Source: an uncultured Clostridia bacterium
Lineage (GTDB): Bacteria; Bacillota; Clostridia; Lachnospirales; CAG-274
Direction: 5' to 3'
DNA: 64,000 nt
NCBI GenBank assembly: GCA_947591605.1
Contig: CANQDF010000002.1
Coordinates: 62,001 to 126,000, forward strand
The translations under genes were made by a program, and so were the position numbers. The notes under the pieces were generated by a model that ran no database searches, had not been told where the DNA came from, and was given only the letters and a program-made list of their open reading frames with translations. Below are positions 1 to 7,022 of the stretch, in pieces; position 1 is the stretch's first letter, and the number at the start of each line of letters is the position of its first letter.

Positions 1-1
1 C

Positions 2-454
2 CAGGAGGATATAGCCTCAAGAGTGGGCAAAAGCAGAGCGGTTGTTGCAAACGCAATGAGGCTTTTAAACCTTGACTCCCGTGTGCGTGATTTTGTCAGC
101 GAGGGCAGGCTCAGCAACGGCCATGCCAGAGCATTGCTCGGTATATCGGACGGCAACGCACAATACGAGCTTGCCGAAAAAATTATTGAAGAGGAGCTAA
201 GCGTAAGGCAGACCGAGGAAGCTGTAAAGGCGGCAAACGAGGTTGTTCAACACCCTGCCGAGGCAAAAAAGGGCGGCATTAAGGATCCGGAGGCAATAAG
301 GGCATATCTCTCCTTGGCAAAGGACCTTAAATCTGTTTTGGGCGCCAAGGTAAATATAAAAAACGGTAAAAACAAGGGTAAAATAGAGATAGAATATTAT
401 TCCGACGACGAGCTTGAAAGGCTTGTAGGGCTTATTAAAAGCATTAATTGCTGA
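2..454 (+). CDS. parB: Chromosome partitioning protein ParB (C-terminal part, truncated by window start)
   Basis: About 150 residues are visible, open at the 5' edge in frame 2. The first visible residues (QEDIASRVGKSR) are the helix-turn-helix typical of ParB/Spo0J, followed by LSNGHARALL and the linker-to-dimerisation segment ending at the stop at 452-454. A GTG at 23 is only an internal codon, because the reading frame continues upstream in register with the family. ParB loads at parS, spreads with CTP and works with ParA/Soj and SMC in origin segregation. The ScpA/ScpB partners of SMC are encoded at 44.3-45.6 kb. A perfect parS lies one base after the stop codon. The N-terminal CTP-binding domain is outside the window. 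Confidence 0.93.
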   Translation, partial: QEDIASRVGKSRAVVANAMRLLNLDSRVRDFVSEGRLSNGHARALLGISDGNAQYELAEKIIEEELSVRQTEEAVKAANEVVQHPAEAKKGGIKDPEAIRAYLSLAKDLKSVLGAKVNIKNGKNKGKIEIEYYSDDELERLVGLIKSINC

Positions 455-470
455 TGTTTCACGTGAAACA
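455..470. promoter_or_regulatory. parS centromere site
   Basis: TGTTTCACGTGAAACA is a perfect 16-bp palindrome identical to the classical bacterial parS consensus recognised by ParB. It begins directly after the parB stop codon, so ParB nucleates on the end of its own gene. Confidence 0.93.
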
Positions 471-493
471 ATATTTATAAAGGGGACTTTTTT

Positions 494-1120
494 GTGATAG
501 AAATTATAAACGCATATCTGCCATATGTTTTAGCAGGGCTTATAGGGCTTAATGTTGTGTTAATTTTGGTTTTGGTATGCTTCATAAATAAGGTGTCAAG
601 GCTTCAAAGGCGTTTTGAGCGCTTTATGACGCCAAACAGTAAAAACCATAACGTTGAGTCAATGCTGCTTGACAACATCAAGCTTTTAAACGAAATAAAA
701 AATGTAAACGAAAGATTGCAGTATGAGCAGGAATATATAAACAACAGGCTCAAAACCTGCATACAGTATATGGGTATGGTAAGATACAATACCTTTGAGG
801 ATGTCGGCGGCGACCTTTCGTATGCAATTGCACTGCTTGACGAGGATAAAAACGGAGTTGTGCTCAACTCGCTTTATTACAGACAGGGCTGCTACACCTA
901 CGGCAAGCCTATAATTGCAGGCGAAAGCAAATATCAGCTTAGCCCCGAGGAGCAGGAGGCTATAGATAAAGCAATTGCAGGCTTTAAGCCCGAAAAAAAG
1001 GAAACTGCCCGTAAAAAAATTGTTTTAAAGGGACATAAACACAAAAAACAGGAGCCTGTTCAGGGTGATAAAATGATAGTAAAAAACGGCGCACGCAGCA
1101 ACGAAGCGGCGGGTGCCTGA
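494..1120 (+). CDS. DUF4446 family membrane-anchored protein
   Basis: A 208-residue protein starting at GTG 494 behind an AGGGG ribosome binding site. One hydrophobic helix (about residues 8-31) is followed by a coiled-coil-like charged stretch (35-90) and then a conserved globular block with VRYNTFEDVGGDLSYAIALLD, the hallmark of DUF4446. The C terminus is lysine-rich and looks disordered. The family is uncharacterised. It typically sits between parB and serS in Clostridia, exactly as here, which suggests an origin-proximal housekeeping role, but no biochemical function can be assigned. The gene is close behind parB (parS lies between) and may be co-transcribed with it. Confidence 0.85.
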   Translation: MIEIINAYLPYVLAGLIGLNVVLILVLVCFINKVSRLQRRFERFMTPNSKNHNVESMLLDNIKLLNEIKNVNERLQYEQEYINNRLKTCIQYMGMVRYNTFEDVGGDLSYAIALLDEDKNGVVLNSLYYRQGCYTYGKPIIAGESKYQLSPEEQEAIDKAIAGFKPEKKETARKKIVLKGHKHKKQEPVQGDKMIVKNGARSNEAAGA

Positions 1121-1182
1121 CCAAAAAACACCCGTGTATACAGACTTAATATAACATTGAATAAAAATGTACAGTTTTAAGT

Positions 1183-1213
1183 AAAATACCGCCGTATTTA
1201 ACGGCGGTATTTT
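1183..1213 (+). terminator. Terminator after the parB-DUF4446 unit
   Basis: A perfect 13-bp inverted repeat (AAAATACCGCCGT / ACGGCGGTATTTT) with a 5-base loop. Flanking A and T runs make it plausible in both directions. Confidence 0.8.
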
Positions 1214-1351
1214 GATGTCCGCAGTTCGGGGGAAAACCGCAGACCGGGCCATACTTTGGGCGCAGCCTCTGCAATAATAAGGAAAAGATAATTCCTTATA
1301 CACCTATTATTTCCAAAAAAATTAATTATACACATAAATTTAAAAAAAGTC

Positions 1352-1379
1352 TTGAAAAATTTTCCGCAGGTGGTATAAT
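1352..1379 (+). promoter_or_regulatory. SigA-type promoter of serS leader
   Basis: TTGAAA (1352-1357), a 16-bp spacer and TATAAT (1374-1379). It lies upstream of the T-box leader, with transcription expected to begin near 1386. Confidence 0.75.
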
Positions 1380-1385
1380 AATAAC

Positions 1386-1655
1386 ATAGGTGGAAATGAT
1401 GCTTATGTTTAAAATATCCGCCGCCAAATTAAATATTAAAGCGCTTGAGGAAGAATAAGCCAATGGGGTCCATTACAGAGAGTCCGCATTTTGCTGTAAG
1501 CGGATATGGGCAGCAGGGTGTTCCGCCTTCCGAGCTTGTTGGGTGATAAATCCAAAGGGTGTGCCCTTTACAGCACATCAAAGACACATATGTAATTTGG
1601 GTGGCACCACGGTTAAACTCGTCCCATTGTTGGGTCGGGTTATATTTTTTATAGG
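1386..1655 (+). promoter_or_regulatory. T-box riboswitch (tRNA-Ser responsive) of serS
   Basis: The leader has the recognisable T-box landmarks in order: a GAGGAAGAATAAG element at the base of stem I, ACAGAGAG (AG bulge) at about 1476-1483, and the T-box core TGGGTGGCACCACGG ending at about 1612. This is followed by a terminator-like inverted repeat (AACTCGTCCCA / TGGGTCGGGTT) and a T-rich run. Uncharged tRNA-Ser would stabilise the antiterminator and switch on serS. A UCC triplet at 1529-1531 is a plausible specifier, but I could not fold stem I well enough to be sure. Confidence 0.9.
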
Positions 1656-1669
1656 AGGAATTTTTAACT

Positions 1670-2959
1670 ATGTTGGATATTAAATTTGTCAGGGAAAATC
1701 CCGATGCTGTAAAGGAAAATATCAAAAAAAAGTTTCAGGATAACAAGCTGGAGCTTGTAGATAAGGTAATAGAGCTTGACTCACAGGTAAGAGCCGCTCA
1801 GCAGGAGGCGGACAGCCTGCGTGCCAACCGCAAGAACCTTTCAAAGCAGATAGGCGCCCTTATGGGTCAGGGCAAAAAGGACGAGGCAGAGGCTTTAACA
1901 CAGTCAAAGGCGCAGCAGGACGACCGCCTTGCCGAGCTTGAAACGCAGGAAACGGAGCTCAGAGCCGAAATAACAAAAATAATGATGACAATACCCAATA
2001 TGATAGACCCCGATGTACCGATCGGCAAGGACGACAGCGAAAACGTGGAGGTAACAAGGTACGGCGAGCCTGTTGTACCGGATTTTGAAATACCATATCA
2101 TATTGATATTATGTCCTCCTTTAACGGCGTTGATATGGACAGCGCAGGCAGGGTCGCAGGCAACGGATTTTACTATCTTATGGGAGATATTGCAAGGCTG
2201 CACAGCGCAGTTTTGGCATATGCAAGAGATTTTATGATAAACAGGGGCTTTACCTACTGCATACCTCCTTTTATGATAAGGGGCAATGTTGTAACGGGTG
2301 TTATGAGCTTTGACGAAATGGACGCAATGATGTATAAGATAGAGGGAGAGGATCTTTACCTCATAGGCACATCGGAGCATTCCATGATAGGCAAGTTTAT
2401 TGATACAATAGTTGACGAAGGCACGCTGCCTCAGACGCTTACCAGCTACTCGCCATGCTTCCGCAAGGAAAAGGGCGCACACGGCAAGGAGGAAAGAGGC
2501 GTATACCGTATCCATCAGTTTGAAAAGCAGGAGATGATAGTTGTCTGCAAGCCCGAGGAAAGCCCAATGTGGTTTAATAAGCTCTGGCAGAATACGGTAG
2601 ACCTTTTCCGTTCCATGGATATACCCGTAAGGACAATTGAATGCTGCTCGGGCGACCTTGCAGACCTTAAGGTAAAATCATTCGATGTTGAGGCGTGGTC
2701 GCCAAGACAGAAAAAGTATTTTGAGGTGGGCAGCTGCTCAAACCTCGGTGACGCACAGGCAAGACGCCTTAAAATAAGGGTAAAGGGCAAGGACGGCAGC
2801 AAGTACTTTGCTCATACGCTCAATAACACGGTTGTTGCACCTCCCCGTATGCTCATTGCCTTCCTTGAAAACAACCTCAATGCGGACGGCAGTGTAAACA
2901 TACCCGAGGTTTTAAGACCATACATGGGCGGCACCGAAAAGCTTGTGCCAAAAAAATAA
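1670..2959 (+). CDS. serS: Serine--tRNA ligase
   Basis: A 429-residue class II synthetase that charges tRNA-Ser, starting at ATG 1670 behind TAGGAGGAA. The N-terminal 110 residues form the coiled-coil tRNA-binding arm. The core contains TSEHSMIGK, motif 2 at about 261-287 (PCFRKEKGAHGKEERG then HQFEKQE) and motif 3 at about 382-402 (HTLNNTVVAPPRMLIAFLEN). The LNNTVVAPPR form of motif 3 and VGSCSNLGDAQARR resemble the variant found in some Clostridia and in archaeal SerRS more than the B. subtilis type (LNGSGLAVGR). Control is by the T-box directly upstream. Length is normal for the family and no key residue appears missing. Confidence 0.95.
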   Translation: MLDIKFVRENPDAVKENIKKKFQDNKLELVDKVIELDSQVRAAQQEADSLRANRKNLSKQIGALMGQGKKDEAEALTQSKAQQDDRLAELETQETELRAEITKIMMTIPNMIDPDVPIGKDDSENVEVTRYGEPVVPDFEIPYHIDIMSSFNGVDMDSAGRVAGNGFYYLMGDIARLHSAVLAYARDFMINRGFTYCIPPFMIRGNVVTGVMSFDEMDAMMYKIEGEDLYLIGTSEHSMIGKFIDTIVDEGTLPQTLTSYSPCFRKEKGAHGKEERGVYRIHQFEKQEMIVVCKPEESPMWFNKLWQNTVDLFRSMDIPVRTIECCSGDLADLKVKSFDVEAWSPRQKKYFEVGSCSNLGDAQARRLKIRVKGKDGSKYFAHTLNNTVVAPPRMLIAFLENNLNADGSVNIPEVLRPYMGGTEKLVPKK

Positions 2960-2985
2960 TAATGTAAAATAAGGGGGATACCAAA

Positions 2986-3849
2986 ATGAAATTAAGGACA
3001 TTGTTTTTGACTGCTGCGGCAGCGCTTTGCTTGAGCGTGAGCACCTTTGCACAGGGTGTTACGGTCAGTCTTGACGGTAATACCGTGAACTTTCCCAATC
3101 AGCAGCCCGTTGTTGTGGAGGGCAGGACGCTGATACCTCTCAGAGGCGTGTTCGACAATATGGGTTATACCATCAGCTGGAACGGAAACACAAAAACCGT
3201 TACTCTTTCAAAGGGCAGCGATACGATAGTTATAAATATAGGTGAAAGCTGCTATTATCTTAACGGAAACAGAAATGCTATTGACGTGCCTGCACAGATA
3301 ATAAACGGATCCACAATGCTGCCTCTGCGTGCCATAGCAGATGCAACAGGCGCAAATGTGACGTGGGACAACAATACAAAGGTTGCCGCTATAGTTACGG
3401 GCACGGGCAGCGCTCAGCCAAGCAGCAGCACGGTACCTGCGGCAAGCGCCTCCGAGCTTGACTTTTTGACAAAATATCAGTCCATACTCAGCGAGTACAG
3501 CCAAAATACACAAAAATTTATGCAGATCTATTCAGACTTTAGCAGCAGTGACATTGACAGTGTTGAAGACGTTAAAAAGGTCGCAAACGATTTCAGGGAC
3601 GTATACAATGCTTCCGTTGACGCAAAAAACAAGTTTGAGGCTTTAAATTGTCCGCCTGCTTACAAGGAGCTTAACAATGCAACAATAGCATATATCGATT
3701 CCTTGGCAAATATTGCAAAGCTGGTGCCCGATCTTGCCGACGGCAATATAACCCTTGAGGATTATAACAAAAAGGTAGATTCATACGGCAGAGATATGAT
3801 GACCAAGCAAAAGACGCTTTTTGACGCCCTCGAAAAAATAGAGGGATAA
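2986..3849 (+). CDS. Secreted protein with copper amine oxidase N-terminal-like domain
   Basis: 287 residues. A signal peptide (MKLRTLFLTAAAALCLSVSTFA) is followed by a domain of about 120 residues carrying the two repeated signatures of Cu-amine-oxidase-N domains: GRTLIPLRGVFDNMGYTISW, and STMLPLRAIADATGANVTW with DNNTKVA. Despite the name, this domain in Clostridia is an extracytoplasmic module, probably binding cell wall or ligand, and no oxidase domain is present. A Ser/Ala-rich linker (about 140-155) leads to an alpha-helical C-terminal domain with no recognised family. It starts 26 bp after serS with ribosome binding site AAGGGGG and ends at a strong terminator, so it probably shares the serS transcript. 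Ligand and role are unknown. Confidence 0.8.
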   Translation: MKLRTLFLTAAAALCLSVSTFAQGVTVSLDGNTVNFPNQQPVVVEGRTLIPLRGVFDNMGYTISWNGNTKTVTLSKGSDTIVINIGESCYYLNGNRNAIDVPAQIINGSTMLPLRAIADATGANVTWDNNTKVAAIVTGTGSAQPSSSTVPAASASELDFLTKYQSILSEYSQNTQKFMQIYSDFSSSDIDSVEDVKKVANDFRDVYNASVDAKNKFEALNCPPAYKELNNATIAYIDSLANIAKLVPDLADGNITLEDYNKKVDSYGRDMMTKQKTLFDALEKIEG

Positions 3850-3879
3850 GACGGCTTATTTAAAGAAAAAGCTTAAAAA

Positions 3880-3909
3880 AAATTCCGGAGAAATTATCCG
3901 GAATTTTTT
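3880..3909 (+). terminator. Rho-independent terminator
   Basis: Stem AAATTCCGGA / TCCGGAATTT with a run of six T residues, 31 bp after the stop of the gene at 2986-3849. Confidence 0.85.
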
Positions 3910-4002
3910 ATTGCAGCATAAAACTTTAAAAATTTATCAATACGGTTTGCAAGCAAGTTTCACACCCGAAGAGGCGAAGCAATCATTTACTGTACGTTGA
4001 TA

Positions 4003-5319
4003 TTATTTTTTCCTCAGCACATCTCCGCCCTTAAAAACGGCGTTTTCACCCAGCTCCTTTTCTATCCTCAGCAGACGGTTGTATTTTGCCGTTCTGTCGG
4101 TACGGGCAGGTGCGCCTGTCTTTATCTGTCCGCAGTTGAGCGCAAGCGCAATATCTGCTATGATCGTATCCTCCGTTTCACCCGATCTGTGTGATATGAC
4201 CGCTGTCATATTGTTGTTTTGCGCAAGCGATATTGCGTCAAACGCCTCTGTAAGCGTACCTATCTGGTTTATTTTTATAAGCACGGAGTTTGCCGCATTA
4301 AGCTCTATGCCCTTTGCTATCCTTGCCGTATTGGTAACAAAAAGGTCGTCGCCGACAAGCTGTATCCTTCCTCCGAGCCTTTTGTTAAGCTCTGTCCAGC
4401 CCTCCCAGTCCTCCTCGGCAAGTCCGTCCTCGATCGATACCACGGGGTAGGCATTACAGAGGTTTTCATAATAATCTATCATTTCACGGGAGGTGCGTTT
4501 TATCTCGCCGACTCCGCTTGCCCTTGCTTCTCCCTCAAAGTGATATGATCCGTCCTCCCCGTACAGCTCCGAGGCAGCCGCATCCATTGCAAAGAGTATA
4601 TCGCTGCCGGGCTTGTAGCCTGCCCTTTCGACCGCCTCCGTTATGTTTGCAAGCACCTCGTATGCGGTGGGAAGGTCGGGAGCAAAGCCGCCCTCATCGC
4701 CTACCCCGGTGGAAAGAGATTTTTCTTTTAAAACCTGCTTTAAGGTGTGATATATCTCGCAGCACATTTTAATGCCGTCTTTAAAGGTTTTCGCACCTGC
4801 GGGCATTATCATAAATTCCTGAAAATCCACGGTGTTGTCGGCATGCCTGCCGCCGTTCATAATATTCATCATAGGCAGGGGCAGCTGCTTTGCGTTAAAA
4901 CCGCCCAGATACCTGTAAAGCGGTATACCCAGCGCCTTTGCAGCCGTTACAGCGGCAGCGGACGATACCGCAAGTATGGCATTTGCGCCAAGCCGTGCCT
5001 TGTTGGGGCTTGCGTCAAGCTCGATAAGCACACGGTCTATTTCGGTTTGCTCAAGTACATTCATGCCTGTCAGCTTTACCGAAATTATATCGTTTATATT
5101 GCTTACCGCACTCATAACTCCCTTGCCTAGGTAGCGTGTACCGCCGTCACGCAGCTCGACAGCCTCAAAGCTGCCCGTGGACGCACCCGAGGGTACGCAT
5201 GCGCTGCCCGTTATTATCCTGCCTCCGCTGTACACGCTTATGCTTGCCTCTACGGTAGGGTTTCCCCTTGAATCAAGCACTTCAATTGCGCTTATATCGG
5301 TTATCTCAATATAGTCCAT
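4003..5319 (-). CDS. eno: Enolase (phosphopyruvate hydratase)
   Basis: A 438-residue cytoplasmic glycolytic enzyme interconverting 2-phosphoglycerate and phosphoenolpyruvate. Landmarks include the N-terminal SRGNPTVEA, substrate-loop [30 protein letters not shown] (Mg ligand region), KINQIGTL (catalytic Lys) and [10 protein letters not shown] with TGAPARTDR near the C terminus. The ATG at 5319 follows a GGGGC-type ribosome binding site on the minus strand. The gene stands alone, convergent with the upstream secreted-protein gene and divergent from the WYL regulator. Length is typical (about 430 residues). Enolase may also join an RNA degradosome, but nothing here tests that. Confidence 0.97.
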   Translation of the reverse strand: MDYIEITDISAIEVLDSRGNPTVEASISVYSGGRIITGSACVPSGASTGSFEAVELRDGGTRYLGKGVMSAVSNINDIISVKLTGMNVLEQTEIDRVLIELDASPNKARLGANAILAVSSAAAVTAAKALGIPLYRYLGGFNAKQLPLPMMNIMNGGRHADNTVDFQEFMIMPAGAKTFKDGIKMCCEIYHTLKQVLKEKSLSTGVGDEGGFAPDLPTAYEVLANITEAVERAGYKPGSDILFAMDAAASELYGEDGSYHFEGEARASGVGEIKRTSREMIDYYENLCNAYPVVSIEDGLAEEDWEGWTELNKRLGGRIQLVGDDLFVTNTARIAKGIELNAANSVLIKINQIGTLTEAFDAISLAQNNNMTAVISHRSGETEDTIIADIALALNCGQIKTGAPARTDRTAKYNRLLRIEKELGENAVFKGGDVLRKK

Positions 5320-5406
5320 TGTGTTTGCCCCTTTCCGGATGGTTTATTCTTATATCCAATATTTACATAAGCAGTAATAATTATTCATTTAATGCGGGTA
5401 TTTTTG

Positions 5407-5434
5407 TTGTATAGCTCAATATTTGTGTTATAAT
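5407..5434 (+). promoter_or_regulatory. Promoter of WYL regulator gene
   Basis: TTGTAT (5407-5412), 16-bp spacer and TATAAT (5429-5434), just upstream of the gene at 5455. Confidence 0.6.
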
Positions 5435-5454
5435 AAAGGCAGAGGTGATAGCTT

Positions 5455-6453
5455 ATGTCAAAATCCGAAAACCAAAAGCTTAAGCTGCTTTACATACTTA
5501 AGCTTTTCAGGGAGAAAACGGACAGTGCTCACTATGTGACCATGTCCGATATAATAGAATATCTGGAGGGCTGCGGCGTATCCGCAGAGAGAAAATCCGT
5601 TTACACCGATATTGAGGCTTTAAGGCTTTTCGGTTACGACATAAAGGGTGAAAAATCGGGAGGAATATACAAGTATAAGCTTGTATCACGGGAGTTTGAG
5701 CCTATAGAGCTTAAGCTGCTTATAGATGCGGTGCAGTCATCGAGGTCCGTGACCGAGGAAATATCAAGGGAGCTTATTAACAAGCTGGAGCGCTTTACAA
5801 GTACATACAATGCCAAAAGACTGCATAAAACGGTTATTGTAAAAAACAGGGTAAAGAGCATAAACAAGGATTTTTATGTTACCATGGACACTGTAAACGA
5901 AGCATTGACGCTTGATAAAAAAATAAGCTTTGAGTATCTGCAATGGAATTTGCACAAGGAGCTTGTACCCAAAAAAAATCCGTTTAAGACGGATATAAGC
6001 CCGTGGGCATTTATATGGGATAACGAGTGCTATTATCTGCTTGCATACGACCCTGCCGCAGACAAGCTTAAGCATTACAGGCTGGATAAAATGACAAATG
6101 TTAAAATAATCCCGGAGGAGGGACGTGACGGCAGGGAACGGTTTGAAAGGATAGACCTTGCGGCATATTCGAGAGAGAGGTTCGGTATGTTCAGCGGGGA
6201 GGCATGTCTTGTCAGGCTGGAGTGCAAAAACTCAGCCGCCAATTATATAATAGACAAATTCGGTACTGACATCATGCTTGTGCCAAAGGATGAACAAAGC
6301 TTTACCGTTAATGTGGAGGTAGTGCCCAACAAAATGTTTTTCGGCTGGATAATGGGGCTTGGCGGAGATGTAAAGATAGTTGCTCCAAAGTCTGTGCGCA
6401 AGGAGATGAAGGAGAGGATAAAGGAGGCTGCAAGGCTTTACCGGAAGGAATAA
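5455..6453 (+). CDS. WYL-domain transcriptional regulator
   Basis: 332 residues. The N-terminal winged helix (about 1-65) has VSAERKSVYTDIEALRLFGYDI, the recognition-helix pattern of DeoR/WYL regulators. The middle (about 130-215) contains the WYL core ending in PWAFIWDNECYYLLAYD and KLKHYRLDKM, followed by the C-terminal WCX-like extension. WYL proteins bind nucleic acids or nucleotide ligands and often control DNA-damage or defence genes. No defence genes are adjacent here, and the divergent neighbour is enolase, so the target is unknown and could be its own promoter. The ATG follows AGAGGTGATA. The transcript probably ends at the hairpins at 6461-6551. Confidence 0.85.
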   Translation: MSKSENQKLKLLYILKLFREKTDSAHYVTMSDIIEYLEGCGVSAERKSVYTDIEALRLFGYDIKGEKSGGIYKYKLVSREFEPIELKLLIDAVQSSRSVTEEISRELINKLERFTSTYNAKRLHKTVIVKNRVKSINKDFYVTMDTVNEALTLDKKISFEYLQWNLHKELVPKKNPFKTDISPWAFIWDNECYYLLAYDPAADKLKHYRLDKMTNVKIIPEEGRDGRERFERIDLAAYSRERFGMFSGEACLVRLECKNSAANYIIDKFGTDIMLVPKDEQSFTVNVEVVPNKMFFGWIMGLGGDVKIVAPKSVRKEMKERIKEAARLYRKE

Positions 6454-6460
6454 ATAAAAA

Positions 6461-6492
6461 AATCGGAAAAAACAACAATGTCTCCTCCGATT
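6461..6492 (+). terminator. Terminator stem-loop, copy 1, separated from its T-tract
   Basis: AATCGGA...TCCGATT hairpin right after the WYL gene. It is repeated with a single mismatch at 6733-6764, where it is followed by a T-tract. Here the T-tract is missing and a 240-bp insert follows. Confidence 0.7.
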
Positions 6493-6732
6493 CGGCGTGT
6501 CGAAAAAGTCGACACGCTTGCAGGAAATGCTTGCATTTCCTGCATTTTTTTCACAGAGTACAAAGAGATTCGCGCCTCGCTATCGCTCGACACTCCCTCT
6601 TTTCCTCGGACGGGCAAAGCTCGTCCTGCGGATTTTAGCCTGCGGCGCTTAAATTACCTTTAAGTGCTTTTGCAAGTTTAAACTCTTTAAAAATCATTTT
6701 TTGAATCTAATTTTAAGCTTTTTGACAATCTG
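6493..6732. repeat. Structured intergenic repeat element, copy A
   Basis: A non-coding insert between two near-identical copies of the WYL terminator hairpin. It holds a GTGTCGA/TCGACAC hairpin (6497-6515), a terminator-like hairpin with T-run (6519-6551) and a GGACGGGC/GCTCGTCC hairpin (6608-6626) set between TTTTCCTC and the conserved TGCGGATTTTAGCCTGCGG. The same architecture recurs at 56064-56245. No coding frame looks real. Confidence 0.7.
6519..6551 (+). terminator. Terminator hairpin shared with 36567-36598
   Basis: TGCAGGAAATGC / GCATTTCCTGCA with a TT loop and a run of seven T. The 37 bp at 6514-6550 are identical to 36562-36598. Confidence 0.75.
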
Positions 6733-6776
6733 AATCGGAAAAAACAACAATGTTTCCTCCGATTCTTTTTAGTTTT
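6733..6776 (+). terminator. Terminator stem-loop, copy 2, with T-tract
   Basis: Same AATCGGA/TCCGATT stem as copy 1, followed by CTTTTTAGTTTTTTT. This looks like the ancestral complete terminator of the WYL gene. Confidence 0.75.
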
Positions 6777-6811
6777 TTTATTGGCAGAAAGTATAACATA
6801 ATATGAGCAAT

Positions 6812-6964
6812 AAAAAAGCCCCGAGGGGCTTGAAAGATTTTGGCTTATCGTTTCACGAGTAGCAAGCTTATTAACGATAGCCGAAATAATTTACCAGCTC
6901 ATCAAATCAATAGTGAGCCGATAAACAACGAGGGGTGCGGGTGACCCGTACCCCTCAATTACTC
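6812..6964 (-). ncRNA. Candidate small structured RNA with its own promoter and terminator
   Basis: On the minus strand a near-consensus promoter at 6971-6999 (see next entry) is followed by about 150 nt with no reading frame. In order there is a GAGGGGT...ACCCCTC hairpin, a GCTCA/TGAGC hairpin and a GGCTATCGTT/AACGATAAGCC hairpin. It ends in the intrinsic terminator AAGCCCC-GA-GGGGCTT with six U (ending near 6812). I do not recognise 6S, tmRNA, SRP, RNase P or a known riboswitch. It lies downstream of the nlpC/P60 gene on the same strand, so it could also be a processed 3' UTR. Confidence 0.6.
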
Positions 6965-6970
6965 ATACTT

Positions 6971-6999
6971 ATTTTAGTACAAAGCATTAAACAAGTCAA
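6971..6999 (-). promoter_or_regulatory. Promoter of the candidate small RNA
   Basis: Minus-strand TTGACT (6994-6999), 17-bp spacer, TAAAAT (6971-6976). The same hexamers and spacing occur at the nlpC/P60 promoter. Confidence 0.65.
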
Positions 7000-7022
7000 T
7001 AAAAAATCAAGAGGTTTAAATT

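Noticed and set aside
6478..6663. 61-residue open frame in the structured repeat
   Set aside because: Lies across hairpins, no ribosome binding site, composition unlike neighbours.
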